Assembly: GCA_948567375.1 (NCBI GenBank)
Contig: OX419762.1
Coordinates: 58,980,841-59,044,840 of the forward strand
Direction: 5' to 3'
Length of the DNA stretch: 64,000 nt
Origin: Lunularia cruciata
Taxonomy: Eukaryota > Streptophyta > Marchantiopsida > Lunulariales > Lunulariaceae
A program made the translations under genes and the position numbers. The notes under the pieces are model-generated. The model was not told the origin of the DNA. It ran no database searches and saw nothing but the letters and a program-made list of their open reading frames with translations. Below are positions 32,913-44,379 of this stretch, in pieces. Numbering within the stretch: the first letter of the stretch is position 1; every line of letters starts with the position of its first letter.

Positions 32913-33214
32913 AGTTTTATTGGAGAGATTAGGTATTATTCCATAGATATTAGAGACACACCAAGGCAATATGATCAGGTCAAGGGCAGGGAGATAATAG
33001 TATGTATGTAAGCTTAGATAGACAATATCTCCATCTTGGGCCATGACACATAGATTGAGACACCATCTTCCCAAATGATGTAGTTTGGTTATGTCTATAC
33101 AAGCAAAAATGATGCACAAGTAAAAAATTAGTTCACAAACATCAACTACAAGGAGATTACCTGACATTGCTACCTGTGATGTTGAGAAAGCTCATGAAAA
33201 TGATGGTAATTATT

Positions 33215-33475
33215 TAATATACAGACATCAGAAATTGGTATAATTTTTTGGTGGGCCAAGGAAATTAGGTAGGTGGAACGCAAGCAAATCCATTGATGCA
33301 CAAGCAAATCCCAATTTTGACCTCTATATAGGCTTACATATATAGATATCATAAATTGCTATAATACTTTTGCAAGCCAAAAGAATTAGCTAGGTGAAAA
33401 CTAGGTGGAACATGAGAAAATCCATATATGCACAAGCAAATCCCAATTTTGACCTTTGTAGAGGCTTACTTATCA
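33215..33475. repeat. Tandem duplication, about 130-bp unit
   Basis: Unit 1 (about 33220-33345) and unit 2 (about 33346-33475) both run from 'agayatcaKaaattgSta' through 'gcacaagcaaatcccaattttgacct' to 'aggcttac'. Unit 2 has a small insertion. It lies within the AAGCAAATCC field. Confidence 0.8.
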
Positions 33476-33638
33476 TGATCTTGCCCTGATGTGTTGCTTG
33501 AGCCAAGAGGTCTATTGTAATAGAAGCATTTGTATGTCAAATCACTTATCTTGGTCATACCTTCTACTCTCTTAGGGCATCCTAGTGGTGGCAAGTAGAA
33601 GGATTACCATTGGTATATATTATTTATTGTGCACTTTA

Positions 33639-33712
33639 TGCATCCTATAGGATTTGAACCTATGACCATCAACTTCAAAGGTTGTTGCTCTATCCAACTA
33701 AACTAAGAAAGA
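33639..33712 (-). pseudogene. tRNA-like sequence, degenerate acceptor stem
   Basis: The minus strand folds as a tRNA. T arm 33647-33663 has a perfect 5-bp stem and loop TTCAAAT. The five-base variable loop TGGTC is followed by the anticodon arm 33669-33685 with loop CTTTGAA (anticodon TTG by position). The D arm 33687-33703 contains AGTTGGATAGAGC and positions 8-9 are TA. The 3' acceptor AGGATGC is intact but the 5' strand TCTTTCT pairs at only about four of seven positions. The body resembles bacterial/organelle-type tRNA-Arg(UCU) with a changed anticodon. Most likely a nuclear pseudogene or tRNA-derived repeat, not a working tRNA. Confidence 0.65.
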
Positions 33713-33986
33713 GGTACATTACTAACCACTTTGCAAAAAAGAGTGAAATCATATAGTTATGAGTGGACCAATCTAGTCATGAGTAAATCCAACAGCTCGC
33801 AAATTGATGGAAGCTAGTGGAATGCAAGCAAATTCATATAGTTATGAGCAAAGCCATCTAATTACAAGCAAATCCATAAAGGCAAGAGCAAATCAAATGG
33901 CCACTTGAGCAACACCATCCCTTCCTTAGAATTTTGAGTGGAGTTGCCCATCAACCTACCATGAGGACTATGTACCAGAGCAAACC

Positions 33987-34731
33987 TATAATGCTCTGAG
34001 GACAAAAGAACTCTTCAAGAGAGAAAGCATAGATTTCACACTCAATCCTCCGATGCCCCAAAAGAGCACCTTCTCTTTATTATATAGCAAAAAGGATCCC
34101 CTCAAAGGAAGCTCCACCCTTGGACCAGACACATGGATTGGTGACCTGTCAGAATGCTCCATCCTTGGATTAGTTGTTAGGATGGGTGACATGTTAGTCC
34201 TTGTCCTATCTAGTTGGTCAAATGGGTTTGACTAAAGGGAATCTTTAAAGAATCTTCTTGTAGGAAGCTCAGAATTGCATGGGTAAAGCACAAAAACCAT
34301 TAGAAAGCTCTCAATGAGATGAATCATGGGGAGAGAAGGCAAACCTATCTTTCTTGAGAGGGAGGAATCTTTCTATTTTTGAGGCCTAATTCATCCGTTT
34401 AGGCCTTTGAAAATGGCTTTAAAGTTGACTATTTTTGGCTTCTGCCCTATTAGTAGAAGTGCTCTTTTGGTGATACTTCTATCTGATATATTTTCTCCAT
34501 CATGTGTAAAATCCTTCCAGATGTCACCACCCTAAGTTTCACCTCTAGATCATATGCCTAGCTATTGATTCTAAAGTTTCCAAGCATGTTGTAGTTTTTG
34601 GCCTATTAGTAGAAGTACTCTTTTGATGATACCTCTAGCTTATCTACATAGTTCCTTATGTATAATATCCTTACAGATGTTACCAAACCAAATTTCATCT
34701 CTAGATCATGTGTCTAGCTATTGGTATTACA
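33987..34731 (-). repeat. Element E 3' LTR
   Basis: 745 bp. Plus-strand ends TATAATGCTCTGAGG and TTGGTATTACA. The 156-bp internal duplication is visible as 'ctattagtagaag' boxes at 34447 and 34603. The TATA core (minus strand) lies near 34074-34086. Confidence 0.92.
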
Positions 34732-34732
34732 A

Positions 34733-34745
34733 ACCTCACTCCTTT
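34733..34745 (-). promoter_or_regulatory. Element E polypurine tract
   Basis: Minus strand AAAAGGAGTGAGG next to the 3' LTR, equivalent to AAAAGGAGGGAGG in C and D with one transversion. Confidence 0.8.
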
Positions 34746-34749
34746 TAAG

Positions 34750-34939
34750 ATGCAACGTCCTCGTTGCAAAGCTATTGTTCAAAAGATTTTACTAACACTG
34801 GTGCGTGGATCAAGTTGGCTTTTGGCTCCCATGTCACCTCATATAGTGGGTAGCTTTCCATTGTATGAGATATTCCACACGGAGGTGACAAGTCCCATGG
34901 ATGCGTTTTTGGAGAATATATTATCATATGTTTCTTTTC
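34750..34939 (-). pseudogene. Element E chromodomain remnant
   Basis: Minus-strand text matches the D chromodomain: APVL-like HAPVLVKSFEQ, a TWEPKANLIH block and the MERILQK-like start near 34910 in another frame. Frameshifts separate the parts. Upstream the sequence leaves the family alignment at about 34940. Confidence 0.75.
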
Positions 34940-37060
34940 TCTCTTTGGGAACACACAGGGTGCCTAGCTGTGGAGATTGCAGATTAGAGGCTAAAGGTAA
35001 ACCTTTAACTACTCATCTAAACATGTGTGTTATCTAACAGTCAGAACCCTTCACTCTTGTAACTAGTATTCTTGCTATCGGGTAGAGTAGTAACGGGCAA
35101 CCTAACCTGTCATCACAACATGCACTCCTATTCTATTGATCATCACTTCCAACATAACCAAGGAGAAATACATAGTATTCCTAGAAGGAAAGAACCTAAG
35201 CGCAACGCCTGCACACCAATCCAAACCAACTAGGCATACAAACAAGCATGCAAGCACAAAGAGGATCCAATCATAGGAATGCAACAATAACTCTCTGTGC
35301 TTTTTTTTGGAAAAGAACTTTAGAGCCTTTGTGCTCTGTCATCAAGCTTATTTCAACCTGTACTCCAAGTCTCCTCCAAGCTGTACCTCAGATCTCAACA
35401 AATTCCTACTCCATGTGGGGACTTCCTATGTCTTCTTGATGGGAAAAACTCAGCACAGATCATATAAACATAACTCTTCATGTATAGCCCTGATTTGAGT
35501 TTTCTAGGATTGAATGGAAAGCTTGTGAGATAATCTTTCCAATGATATAAAATAGACCTCAATCAGATCACTACAACTCCCATGAAAAGCTCTCAAAGTT
35601 GGCCATGTTTTTGCAACTCTCACCCTAATTTTGAAATCCCCTTTTTGGTTTTTGCCCTAGTTCTTGTCAACTTTCCCCTGATTTCTAAATCAGATGTATA
35701 CTTGATCCTCAATAAACACTCTCAAAATCTGAACTCTCAATCATAGTCACAAAAGTGAGAGAATTGACATTCAATTAGGATTGAAGAAAGAAATGCTCCT
35801 CCGAGCTTACGACAGTCTCTTCAGTAAAACTTATTGCATCAGATCTCACTCTATATGAGTCCAGAGCCAACTTAATTTTCCACAGTAGTTGGTTTTGCTC
35901 TTGGTTAACGCTTTACAAAATTTTGATGGCCTAATCCAACCCCAATCCCTAGATATGGATCAATTTCTAAGCTCGGCTAACTTGTGAGCTCTGCAGACTC
36001 AGGTATACTTGATCCAAGACCTTGAATTCACTATTTAAAGAATTTACAAGAAACCTTCACACAAGAGTGAAAACCCTAACCAACAACAAGACTGGAAATT
36101 TTCATAAGGTATCTCAAACCACAACTTGGGGAGTGACTAAAAATCCAAACCTGATCACTAGCTCTTCTCCATCACCTTACACCTCAAGAGCTTCAACTTC
36201 AATCAACCAGATCCAATTTGAGATTGATCCAAAATTAAAATTTCTTGTGCTCAGTACTGTAAGCACTTTGTCTACTTTCCATTTCCACTAACATATAGTG
36301 AAAATGTCTCAAGAAGATCCCTCAATTGTCTACTTTGTGCTCCTAGGTATGAATTTTACTTGATTCAATCAATTATATTGCTCTTAGAATCAGCTCAAAT
36401 CGTGTGATTCTATCTTCAGATTGTAGCCTGTAAGCTCCTCTTTCTGACCATATCCTTTGTTCCCTAAATGGCCTCCCTAAACGCCTTTGATCGTCAAAAA
36501 ACTCCAAACTTCTCTCTTGGGACCCAATCTCTTGCACATTTGTCCTTTAGTCTTTTTCCTTTTTGACAAATGGACCCCACAACTCCACCTTGAAGCTTAT
36601 GAGCAAAAATATAGGCATTCCCTAACTTTAGAAGCACATATATTTTCAAGTTCCAGACATGCTCAAAAGTAAGCACCAGAAGGACAATAGGACCCGGGTT
36701 TCCCATCACCAACTCCACAAATGCCGCCGCAAAACTACCACCAACCAGTCTCGTAAGCCGTCACGGTGCAAATCTGAAGCCTGATGAGAAAAGGATTCAG
36801 GAGTAGCAGATTGGAAGCATGGGATATCTCATGCTCAAACGCTTCCTTTGATGTTCTACCACTCACGCACTACTACAACTCTCACTCCCAACGTCCTCCT
36901 CCTCCTCCTCAAGACTCCTCGGCTAAAACACACCCTCCTCTCTCCACTCACCCTCATCTTTATTCATCAGAGTACTCAAACATGATAAGATTGTAACCCA
37001 CATGGCCAATCACATACATGTACATAGTTTGCTCACATGGAAGCATCTCATCCGTTGGAT
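34940..37060. mobile_element. Unclassified insert inside element E
   Basis: Sequence without similarity to C, D or B occupies the place between the integrase C-terminal domain and the chromodomain of E. D has about 70 bp there. Both flanks realign with the family (about 34935 and 37060). The insert is richer in GC at its right side (36700-36960). It has no RT, gag or transposase I can see, and no clear LTR pair. I could not fix its termini or a target duplication. It may be a solo LTR of another family, a TRIM/LARD-type element or a captured gene fragment. Short plus-strand ORFs (36022-36291, 34708-35037) have no recognisable motif. Confidence 0.6.
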
Positions 37061-38230
37061 CTGGCAGACAACCTACCCCAGTAATGTGGAGATAAAAATG
37101 ATAAGTCACTTGGGTGTGAAGTGGTAGCTTGAGGTGATAGGCCACAGCACCGATTCAACAAAGAATGGGAAAGGGCCCAATAAAGCAAGGTCTGAGCTTG
37201 CAAGGGCCAACTAATATGAGGTTGGTTGTTGACAACCAAATCTAATCTCCCACTTGGAACTCTATGTGCCTACAGTGTGCATTGGCATATTGCTTCTATC
37301 AATTTTTGGCAATCTGCAACTTGTTTTTGGCATTCTCCACACCTTGTTGCATTCTTGAAACAAAAGAGTTGATAGCATCAAATGTTGGTAGTCACAAAAT
37401 CTATCTTCATCAATCTCAAAGGTGTGAAAGGATGCTCACCATACATGAGGAAGAATGGTGTGACTTGGATGGAGGCATTTATTGAATTGTTGTAGGTGAA
37501 TTCCACCAATGGAAGTAAAGTGTCCCACCTCTCTTGCTCATCTAAGGTGAAGCCCTAAAGCATATCTTCAATAGTATGATTAGCTTGCTCTACTTGGCCA
37601 TCAATCTATGGATGGTAAGCCATGGATATGGCCAATTTGATTTTGAAGACACCAAAGAGTGTTCTCCAAAGTAGACTAGTAAATTGAGTGCCTCTATCAG
37701 TGATGAGGACTCGAGACAAGCCATGGTGAGAGAAGATTGCATCTAAGTACAATTGAGCTAAATGTAAAGTTTTCACCTCCTTGGTGGTAGAGCGTACATG
37801 AATCATTTTGCTAAGTTAGTCAACAAATACTACAATGGAGTCAAACCCTGAGGTGGTCTTGGGTAATTCAAAAACTAGATCCATACTCACCTATTCCCAA
37901 AATTGCATAAGAGGAGTTGCAAGAGTCCTATAGGAGCTTGATTATAGGCTTTGTTCTATTGACAAAGTAGGCAGCTCCAAACATATTCTATCATATTGTT
38001 GCTCATCTTGGGCCAATAGTAATGGCGCTAGACTGCATTCAAGATCTTGTCCACTCCAACATGACCTACAATGGCAGAATCATGACATTCTACTAGGATG
38101 GTGGTACATAATTTTGGGGCATTAAAGATCCATAATTTACCATCATGAAAAGTAAGTCCTTGGTTGTTGGTGATGCCTTTGGATGATTGAGCTCCTAAGA
38201 TCTAGGGATCTATTTTTGTAGCAGCTAGAA
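37060..38230 (-). pseudogene. Element E integrase
   Basis: Minus-strand order: zinc domain near 37950-38110 with an intact Cys pair (CLLCQ) and GHVGVDKI upstream; core at 37806-37606 (TTKEVKTLHLAQLYLDAIFS, LSRVLITDRGTQFTSLLW with the second catalytic Asp, AISMAYHP); and the C-terminal domain near 37120-37260 (LELPLH-like). Stops occur in every section. Compared with D, several extra frameshifts. Confidence 0.85.
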
Positions 38231-38820
38231 TCTTTGGCCAGAATTTAGGGTTCATCTTGACCTCTACCACCAAATTTTTTGCCATTGGCATTTTGGTGAA
38301 TGCATCTGCAAGTTGCTTATTGCCTTCCATGTAGTTGATTGTCATGTTAAATCATTGTCACTACTCTGCCCATCAAATCTGGTGATGAGATAGATCCTTC
38401 TGTGTCTCAAGGTAGATTAGAGGTTTATGGTCTATCTCTACTACAAATGCCTTCTCGCCAAGATAGTGCTTCCAATGCTTGGTTGCAAGGACAATGGCAA
38501 GCTCTTCTCGCTCTATGGTATAATAATTGTGTTTTGTCGATATTAGCTTTCAAGAGAAGTATGCAATTGAATGCCACTCATCATGCCACTCTTGTTATAG
38601 GATTGCTCTTATTGCTACGCCTAATGTATCAATAGCCAATTTGATTGGACGTTTAAGGTCATACCATTTTAGGATTGGTGCATGTAGCAAGGCATCTTTC
38701 AATTCTTGTAAGGCTAACTCTTGTGCGGTTCCCCATGTCTACTTCTTCCCCTTGCCAAGTAGTGTTGTTACAGGTTGTCCACCTTTGAGAAGTCCTTGAC
38801 AAATGGACGATAGAACCCTA
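38231..38820 (-). pseudogene. Element E RNase H
   Basis: Family text is visible on the minus strand: LKWYDLKRPIKLAIDTLGVA near 38620-38680 (the catalytic Asp survives but the next residues differ), AILQQEWHDEWHSIAYFS, EELAIVLATKHWKHYLGEKA near 38440-38500, and NMTINYMEGNKQLADAFTKM near 38290-38350. The in-frame TGA at 38550-38552 matches the stops in C and D. Confidence 0.82.
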
Positions 38821-38899
38821 TCAACCCTAAGAAGCTCTTGAGTTGAGTTTAATCCTCTAGAGCACTCCATTTTTGAATGACCTCTATTTAATCTGTCAA

Positions 38900-39490
38900 T
38901 ACTTGGATACCCTCTACACTTACTCTATGACCCAAGTAGTCTACTTCAGACTTGCCAAACTTGCACTTTGAGATTTTGGCATACAAGTGATTATGTCTTA
39001 GAATTTGGAGGACTTCTCACAGATGTTGTTTGTGTTTTTTCATCGTCTTACTATATACTAAGATGTCATCTAGGAAAATAATAATAGACTTATCAAAATA
39101 TACTTGAAATATGTCATTCATCATGTTCATGAAAGTGGCAGGTGCATTGGTGAGGCCGAATGGCATCACAAGGTACTTGAAGTGGCCACACTTGGTTTGA
39201 AAGGCAGTTTTGTATACATCTTCCTCTGCAATCCAGATTTGATTGTAACCACTCTGCAAGTCCAGTTTGGTGAAGTGTCTTGCTCCATTGAGTTGATCAA
39301 ATAGGTTGTTCATGCAGGGTAAAGGATATTTGTTCTTCATTGTTTGTTGATTAAGGCCTTGATAGTCAATGCACATGCGCATTGTACCATCTTTCTTCTT
39401 CACAAACAAGATAGGAGCCCCATATTGTGATACATTAGGTTGGATACCCTTTTGCAACATATTCTCAATTTGAGCCTTACACTCCTCCAA
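38900..39490 (-). pseudogene. Element E reverse transcriptase
   Basis: One 157-codon open frame (39490-39017), the longest RT reading frame here. It contains [70 protein letters not shown] and the catalytic [13 protein letters not shown]. It ends in a stop shortly after the palm domain. The protease upstream is in the same frame, separated by a TAG (39755-39757) at the same place as in C and D. Confidence 0.9.
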
Positions 39491-39829
39491 CTCCTGAGGT
39501 GATAGACGATATGGGGCCTTATAAAGAGGTGTCTTCCCCTAAAGTATCTCAATTTTACGATCTACTCTCCTTTTTGGTGGTAACCTTGAGGATAGATCAT
39601 CTAAGAAGACATCTTGTAACTCATTTACCACGTCATTCAATTTCTCAGGAATTTGTCCATTGAGTTGTGCACTCTAGACTTCTCTTATTAAACCTATGAA
39701 ACATCTAGTTGTCTTACAAATAGTTGTTGTTCTTATGACATAGACTGGCAATTTCTACTTATGTGCTTTTTCTTTAACCCAATCAATCATCCATTGGCGG
39801 GTGCTCATTACTTTCTTCCTCCAATCTAC

Positions 39830-40300
39830 CATAGGGTTGTATTGCTCCATCCAAGGCATGCCTAAGATTGCATCATAACAAGCTAATTGTATCACCTACC
39901 ACTTGATTGCTTCTTGATATTCTCCTACAAAGAGTATTACCCTTTTAGATAATGACTCAATCTTCTCTGTTTGTCCATTATGTAATTCTACTTCTTTGCT
40001 TTGATCTTTCTCTAGATCCATCTCCAATTTTATTGCAATAGAGCAAGATAAGAAATTCTTTGTTGCTCCAAGATCTATCAATACTCTCACTTGATTGCCT
40101 TTTAGGACCCCATTTACATCAATCAATTGTGAGTTTGACTTTCTAGATCTTTGCGCACACATCTTCTTCCTCCTCTTGCTTGTCCACTTCCCTATTGAGC
40201 CAGTAAGGCCGCAAGGTACCTTTACTTGCAATCTTCTTTTTCCAAGGTGATTTCTACCTCCTGTTCCTCCATGTGTTGCTCCATGTTGTTCAAAGATCAC
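39830..40300 (-). pseudogene. Element E retropepsin
   Basis: A 134-codon open frame with NGVLKGNQVRVLIDLGATKN (active-site Asp-Leu-Gly-Ala in place of Asp-Ser/Thr-Gly-Ala), FLSCSIAIKLEMDLEKD, EKIESLSKRVILFVGEYQEA. Unlike C and D it keeps the Lys codon after GAT. It is in frame with the E reverse transcriptase. Confidence 0.85.
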
Positions 40301-40585
40301 CTATATGGAGCCTGAGGGCCTCTAGGGAGACAAGCGTGATAGTTGATGGAGATGTGGCCAATACGGCCACAATTGTAGCAAAAATGTTGTTCTCTTTGAG
40401 TTCCTTCTCCTCATGGGACTCCATCTCTCTGTTCTTCTACCCGTCTTAGCTCTCCTTGAAGCAGACATGCTCCTCTATCTCAAAACCAAAGATTGCCTAA
40501 TTTCATAAGTGTTGGTCCACCCACATGTGGCATTTCCACCCAATAGTGTTGAGACAAAAGTACTCCTTCACCTCCTCCAAGTGCC
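40300..40585 (-). pseudogene. gag: Element E gag, C-terminal piece with zinc knuckle
   Basis: The minus strand contains FCYNCGRIGHISINYH near 40338-40385. The knuckle keeps Cys-Cys-His but the last Cys is lost. Arg-rich linker (GDGVP/RREQ-type) text lies near 40400-40450. The upstream half of gag continues beyond D at 47170, split at the target duplication gtgcc. Confidence 0.8.
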
Positions 40586-41320
40586 TGTAATACTCCGAGG
40601 ACAACAGAAGAGAGAAAACACAGATTGCACACTCAAACATTCGATGCTCCAAGGGAGCACCTTCTCTTTATTATATAAACAAAGAGGATCTCCTCCAAGG
40701 AAGCTCCATCATAGGATTAGGGACACAGATAGGTGACCTATCAGCAAGCTCCACCCTTGGATTACTTACTTGGATGGGTGACCTGTCTGGTCTAGGTCCT
40801 ATCTGGTTGGTCAAACAAGCTTTGACCGGAGGGAATCTTTTAGGGAATCTTCCTATAGGAATCTCATAATCACATGAGTAAGGTACCGTTGGAAAGCTCT
40901 CGACGAGACAAAGCAAGGGGGGAAAGGCCAGCCCCTCCTCTGTTGGGGAAGGCTTGTACTTTTTTGAGGCCTAATTCATCCGTTTAGGCCTCCGAAATTG
41001 CCTTCAAAGATTTCAGGCATATTTCAATTCCTACTCTATTAGTAGAAGTCCCCTTTTGGTGATACCTCTTTCTGATCTGTTAAGTCCATTCTGTGTAACA
41101 TCCTTCCAAATGTTACCAAACCAATTCTCACCTTTAAATCATATGTCTAGCTATTGGTTCTAAGGTTCTCAAGTCTATTTCGGTTTCCGCACTATTAGTA
41201 GAAGTACTCTTTTGGTGATACTTCTATCTGATCTATTTTGACCATCATGTATAACATCATTCTAGAAGTTACCAAACCGAATTTCACATCTAGATCATAT
41301 GGCTAACCCTTGGTATTATA
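40586..41320 (-). repeat. Element D 3' LTR
   Basis: 735 bp. Plus-strand TGTAATACTCCGAGG to TTGGTATTATA. 156-bp duplication boxes at 41036 and 41192. Confidence 0.95.
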
Positions 41321-41321
41321 G

Positions 41322-41335
41322 ACCTCCCTCCTTTT
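41322..41335 (-). promoter_or_regulatory. Element D polypurine tract
   Basis: Minus strand AAAAGGAGGGAGGT, identical to the tract of C, adjoining the 3' LTR and the chromodomain stop. Confidence 0.85.
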
Positions 41336-41880
41336 AAGACGCAACGTCCTCGTTGCGCAATTGTTGCTCAAATGCTTGCACCAACACCGGTGCATGTGCC
41401 AAATTGCCAGCGGGTTCCCATGTTGCTTCATAGAGGGGGTAACCTTTCCATTGTACTAGATATTCCACCCGTGGATGGCAAGTACCACGCATGCGCTTTT
41501 GGAGAATCCGCTCCACTTCATATTCCTCTGTGCCATCAATGAGTGTTGGACAAGGTCGAATGTCCTATGTGAAAGGACCTTGGCCTAATTGGGGAGCATA
41601 CCTGCATAGTAGGGAGACATGGAACATTGGATGGATCTTCATATGTGGTGGTAGCTCAAGGTGATAGGCCACAGCACCAATGCGACAAAGAATCGAGAAA
41701 GGCCCAATAAAACGAGGTCTGAGCTTACGAGATCCAACCAATGTGAGGTTGGTTGTTGATAGCCACACTTGATCCCCAACATTGAACTCCATGTGCCTAC
41801 GGTGTGCATCAGCATATTGCTTTTATTGATTTTTTGCAATCTGTAACCTGTGCTTGGCGCTCTCCACACCTTGTTGGATT
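41334..41880 (-). pseudogene. Element D integrase C-terminus and chromodomain
   Basis: 41792-41565 gives the GPY/F-type domain (MEFNVGDQVWLSTTNLTLVG, PRFIGPFSIL, FHVSLL). A stop separates it from the chromodomain ORF 41516-41334, which reads VERILQKR, then RVEYLVQWKGYPLYEATWEP, a near-consensus chromodomain with its aromatic residues intact. It ends NEDVAS just before the polypurine tract. Confidence 0.92.
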
Positions 41881-41909
41881 CTAGAAACAAATGTGTTGAC
41901 TGAATCAAC

Positions 41910-42700
41910 CTAGGTAGTCACTGGACGGATCTTCATCAAGCTAGAAGGTGTGAAGGGATGCTCACCATACATGAGGAAGAACGGAGTGACCTGGGTGGAG
42001 GCATTCACTGAATTGTTGTAAGCAAATTCCACCAACGGTAGAAGGGTGTCCCACCTCTCTTGCTCTTCTAAGGTGAAGCCGCGTAACATGTCTACAATCG
42101 TGCAATAAGCCCGCTCTATTTGGCCATCTATTTGTGGGTGGTAAGCTGTAGACATGGCCAACTTGGTTTTGAAAAAACCAAAGAGTGTTCGCCAAAACAA
42201 ACTGGTGAATTGGGTGCCTCTATCGGTGATGAGTACTCTAGACAAACCATGGTGAGCAAAGACTGCGTCTAAGTATAGTTGAGCTAGTTGTGGAGCGGTC
42301 ACCTCCTTGGTGGTAAGGCGTACATGAATCATTTTTCTGAGCCGGTCTACAAAGACCACAATGGAGTCAAACCCTGTGGTGGTCTTGGGTAATTTGCAAA
42401 CGAGATCCATACTCACTTGTTCCCAACATTGGGTAGGAGTGGAGAGAGGTTGAAAGAGCCCTACAGGAGCTTGATTAGAAGCTTTGTTCTATTGAGAAAG
42501 TAGGCAGCTATGCACATAGTCCATCACGTCGTTGCTCATCTTGGGCCAATAGTAATGGCGTTTGCCTTTATCCAAGGTCTTGTCTACTCCGACATGAGCT
42601 GCAATAGCCGAATCATGACATTCTGCTAGAATGTTGGTGCGTAAGTCTGGGACATTTGGGATCCATAATCTGCCATCCCAAAAGGTGAGTCCTTGGGTGC
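41910..42700 (-). pseudogene. Element D integrase zinc and catalytic domains
   Basis: The core ORF 42416-41910 (168 codons) has VSMDLVCKLPKT (first Asp), LSRVLITDRGTQFTSLFW (second Asp), AYHPQIDGQIERA (Glu region) and VEFAYNNSVNASTQVTPFFL. The zinc domain upstream (AAHVGVDKTL, HSCLLSQ) has the second Cys changed to Ser and a stop immediately after it. The two parts are otherwise collinear with C. Confidence 0.92.
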
Positions 42701-43330
42701 TGGTGACACCTTTAGACAATTGCGCTTCTACAATCAGTGGATCAGTTCTTTTAGCAGCTAGAATCTCTTGCCAAAATTCAGGGTTAATCTTAACCTCTGC
42801 CACCAAGTTGTTGGCCATTGGCATATGGGTGAATGCATCTGCCAGTTGTTTCTTACCTTCCATGTAGGTGATTGTCATGTTGAAGCGTTGTCGCCAGTCT
42901 GCCCACCACGTTTGGCGACAAGAAAGATCCTTCTGCATCTCGAGGTAGACTAGAGGTTTGTGGTCTGTCTCTACTACAAATGCCTTCTCGCCCAAGTAGT
43001 GCTTCCAATGCTTAGTTGCTAGAATGATGGCTAGCTCTTCTCGTTTTGTGGTGTGGTAGTTGCGCTCTGCCGGTAACAACTTTCAAGAGAAATATGCAAT
43101 CAAATGCCATCCGTCATGCCACTCTTGTTGTAAGACTGCTCCTATTGCTACATCTGATGCATCTGTAGCCAACTTGATTGGACGTTTTGGGTCATACCAC
43201 TTCAAGATTGGTGCATGTAGCAAGGTGGCCTTCAATTCTTGAAAGGCCAACTCTTGTGTGGTTCTCCATATCCACTTCTTCCCCTTGCCAAGTAGTGCCG
43301 TTAAAGGCTATGCAACCTTGGAGAAGTCCT
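42489..43330 (-). pseudogene. Element D RNase H and integrase leader
   Basis: The long open frame 43079-42489 (196 codons) covers RNYHTTKREELAIILATKHW, HYLGEKAFVVETDHKPLVYL, NMTITYMEGKKQLADAFTHM and the linker VEAQLSKGVTSTQGLTFWDG. Upstream are LATDASDVAIGAVLQQEWHD (catalytic Asp) and YFS, then an in-frame TGA (43083-43085) at the position of a likely former Arg codon. That stop is shared with C and E. Confidence 0.9.
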
Positions 43331-44180
43331 CGACAAATCTACGCTAGAATCCCATCAACCCCAAGAAGCACTTAAGTTGAGTCTGACCTTCTGGGGCACT
43401 CCATTTTTGAATGACTTCTATTTTATCTATCAATACTTGAATTCCCTCTTCACTTACTCTATGCCCTAAGTAGTCTACTTTAGACTTGCCAAACTCACAC
43501 TTTGAGATTTTGGCGTACAACTGATTCTGTCTTAGAATCTGAAGGACCTCTCATAGATGTTGTTTGTGTTCTGTCATCGTGCTATTATATACTAAGATAT
43601 CATCCAAGAAGACAATAACAGAATTATCCAAGTATGGACAAAATATGTCATTCATTAGGCTCATGAAAGTGGCAGGCGCATTGGTGAGGCCAAAAGGCAT
43701 CACAAGATACTCAAAGTGGCCATACCTGGTTTGAAAGGCAGTTTTGTACACATCCTCCTCTGCAATTTGGATTTGATTATAACCGCTCCGCAAGTCTAGT
43801 TTGGTGAAGTATCTCGCTCCATAGAGTTGATCAAACAGGTCATCTATGCGAGGTAAGGGGTATTTTTTCTTCACTATTTGCTGATTGAGACCCCGATAGT
43901 CAATGCACATGCGCATTGTACCATCCTTCTTCTTCACAAACAAGACAAGGGCCCCATATGGTGATACGCTAGGTTGGATGAACCCTTTCTATAGCATCTC
44001 CTCAATTTGAGTCTTACACTCCTCCAACTCATGAGGTGATAGGCGATATGGGGCCTTACAAGGAGGTGTCTTCCCCGGGAGTGTCTCTATTTTGTGATCT
44101 ACTCGCCTTTTAGGTGGTAATCATGAGGGTAGATCATCGAGAAAGACATCTTGAAACTCATCCACCACATTCTTCAATTT
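43331..44180 (-). pseudogene. Element D reverse transcriptase
   Basis: The 130-codon core 43943-43551 has [55 protein letters not shown] and [11 protein letters not shown], with FLDD at 43599-43610. Stops upstream (a Gln codon in EEML-stop-KGF near 43990) and downstream (before EVLQILRQ) limit it. The thumb/connection region continues as [20 protein letters not shown] near 43450-43510. Confidence 0.92.
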
Positions 44181-44379
44181 CTCAGGAATTTTTCCAGCGA
44201 GTTGTGCACTCTGGACTTCTCTTATTAGACCCATAAAACATCTATTGGTCTTACAAACAGTTGTCGTCCCTACGACATATAGAGGCAGTTTCTACTTGTG
44301 TGATTTTTCTTTACCCCAATGATTGACTATTGGTAGGTTCTCACTACTTTCTTCCTCCAATCCACCATTGGGTTGTATA

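Noticed and set aside
33639..33712. Functional tRNA gene
   Set aside because: The acceptor stem pairs at only about four of seven positions, and the anticodon does not agree with the body type.
40671..40916. 81-codon ORF in the D 3' LTR (and 48409-48909 in the E 5' LTR)
   Set aside because: LTR sequence that happens to be open. The equivalent positions in other LTR copies are closed or shifted.
41962..42195. Minus-strand ORF overlapping D integrase
   Set aside because: A shadow frame of the integrase core, whose own frame carries the DDE residues.
42631..43242. Plus-strand ORFs opposite D RNase H
   Set aside because: Antisense shadows of well-supported minus-strand pol sequence.
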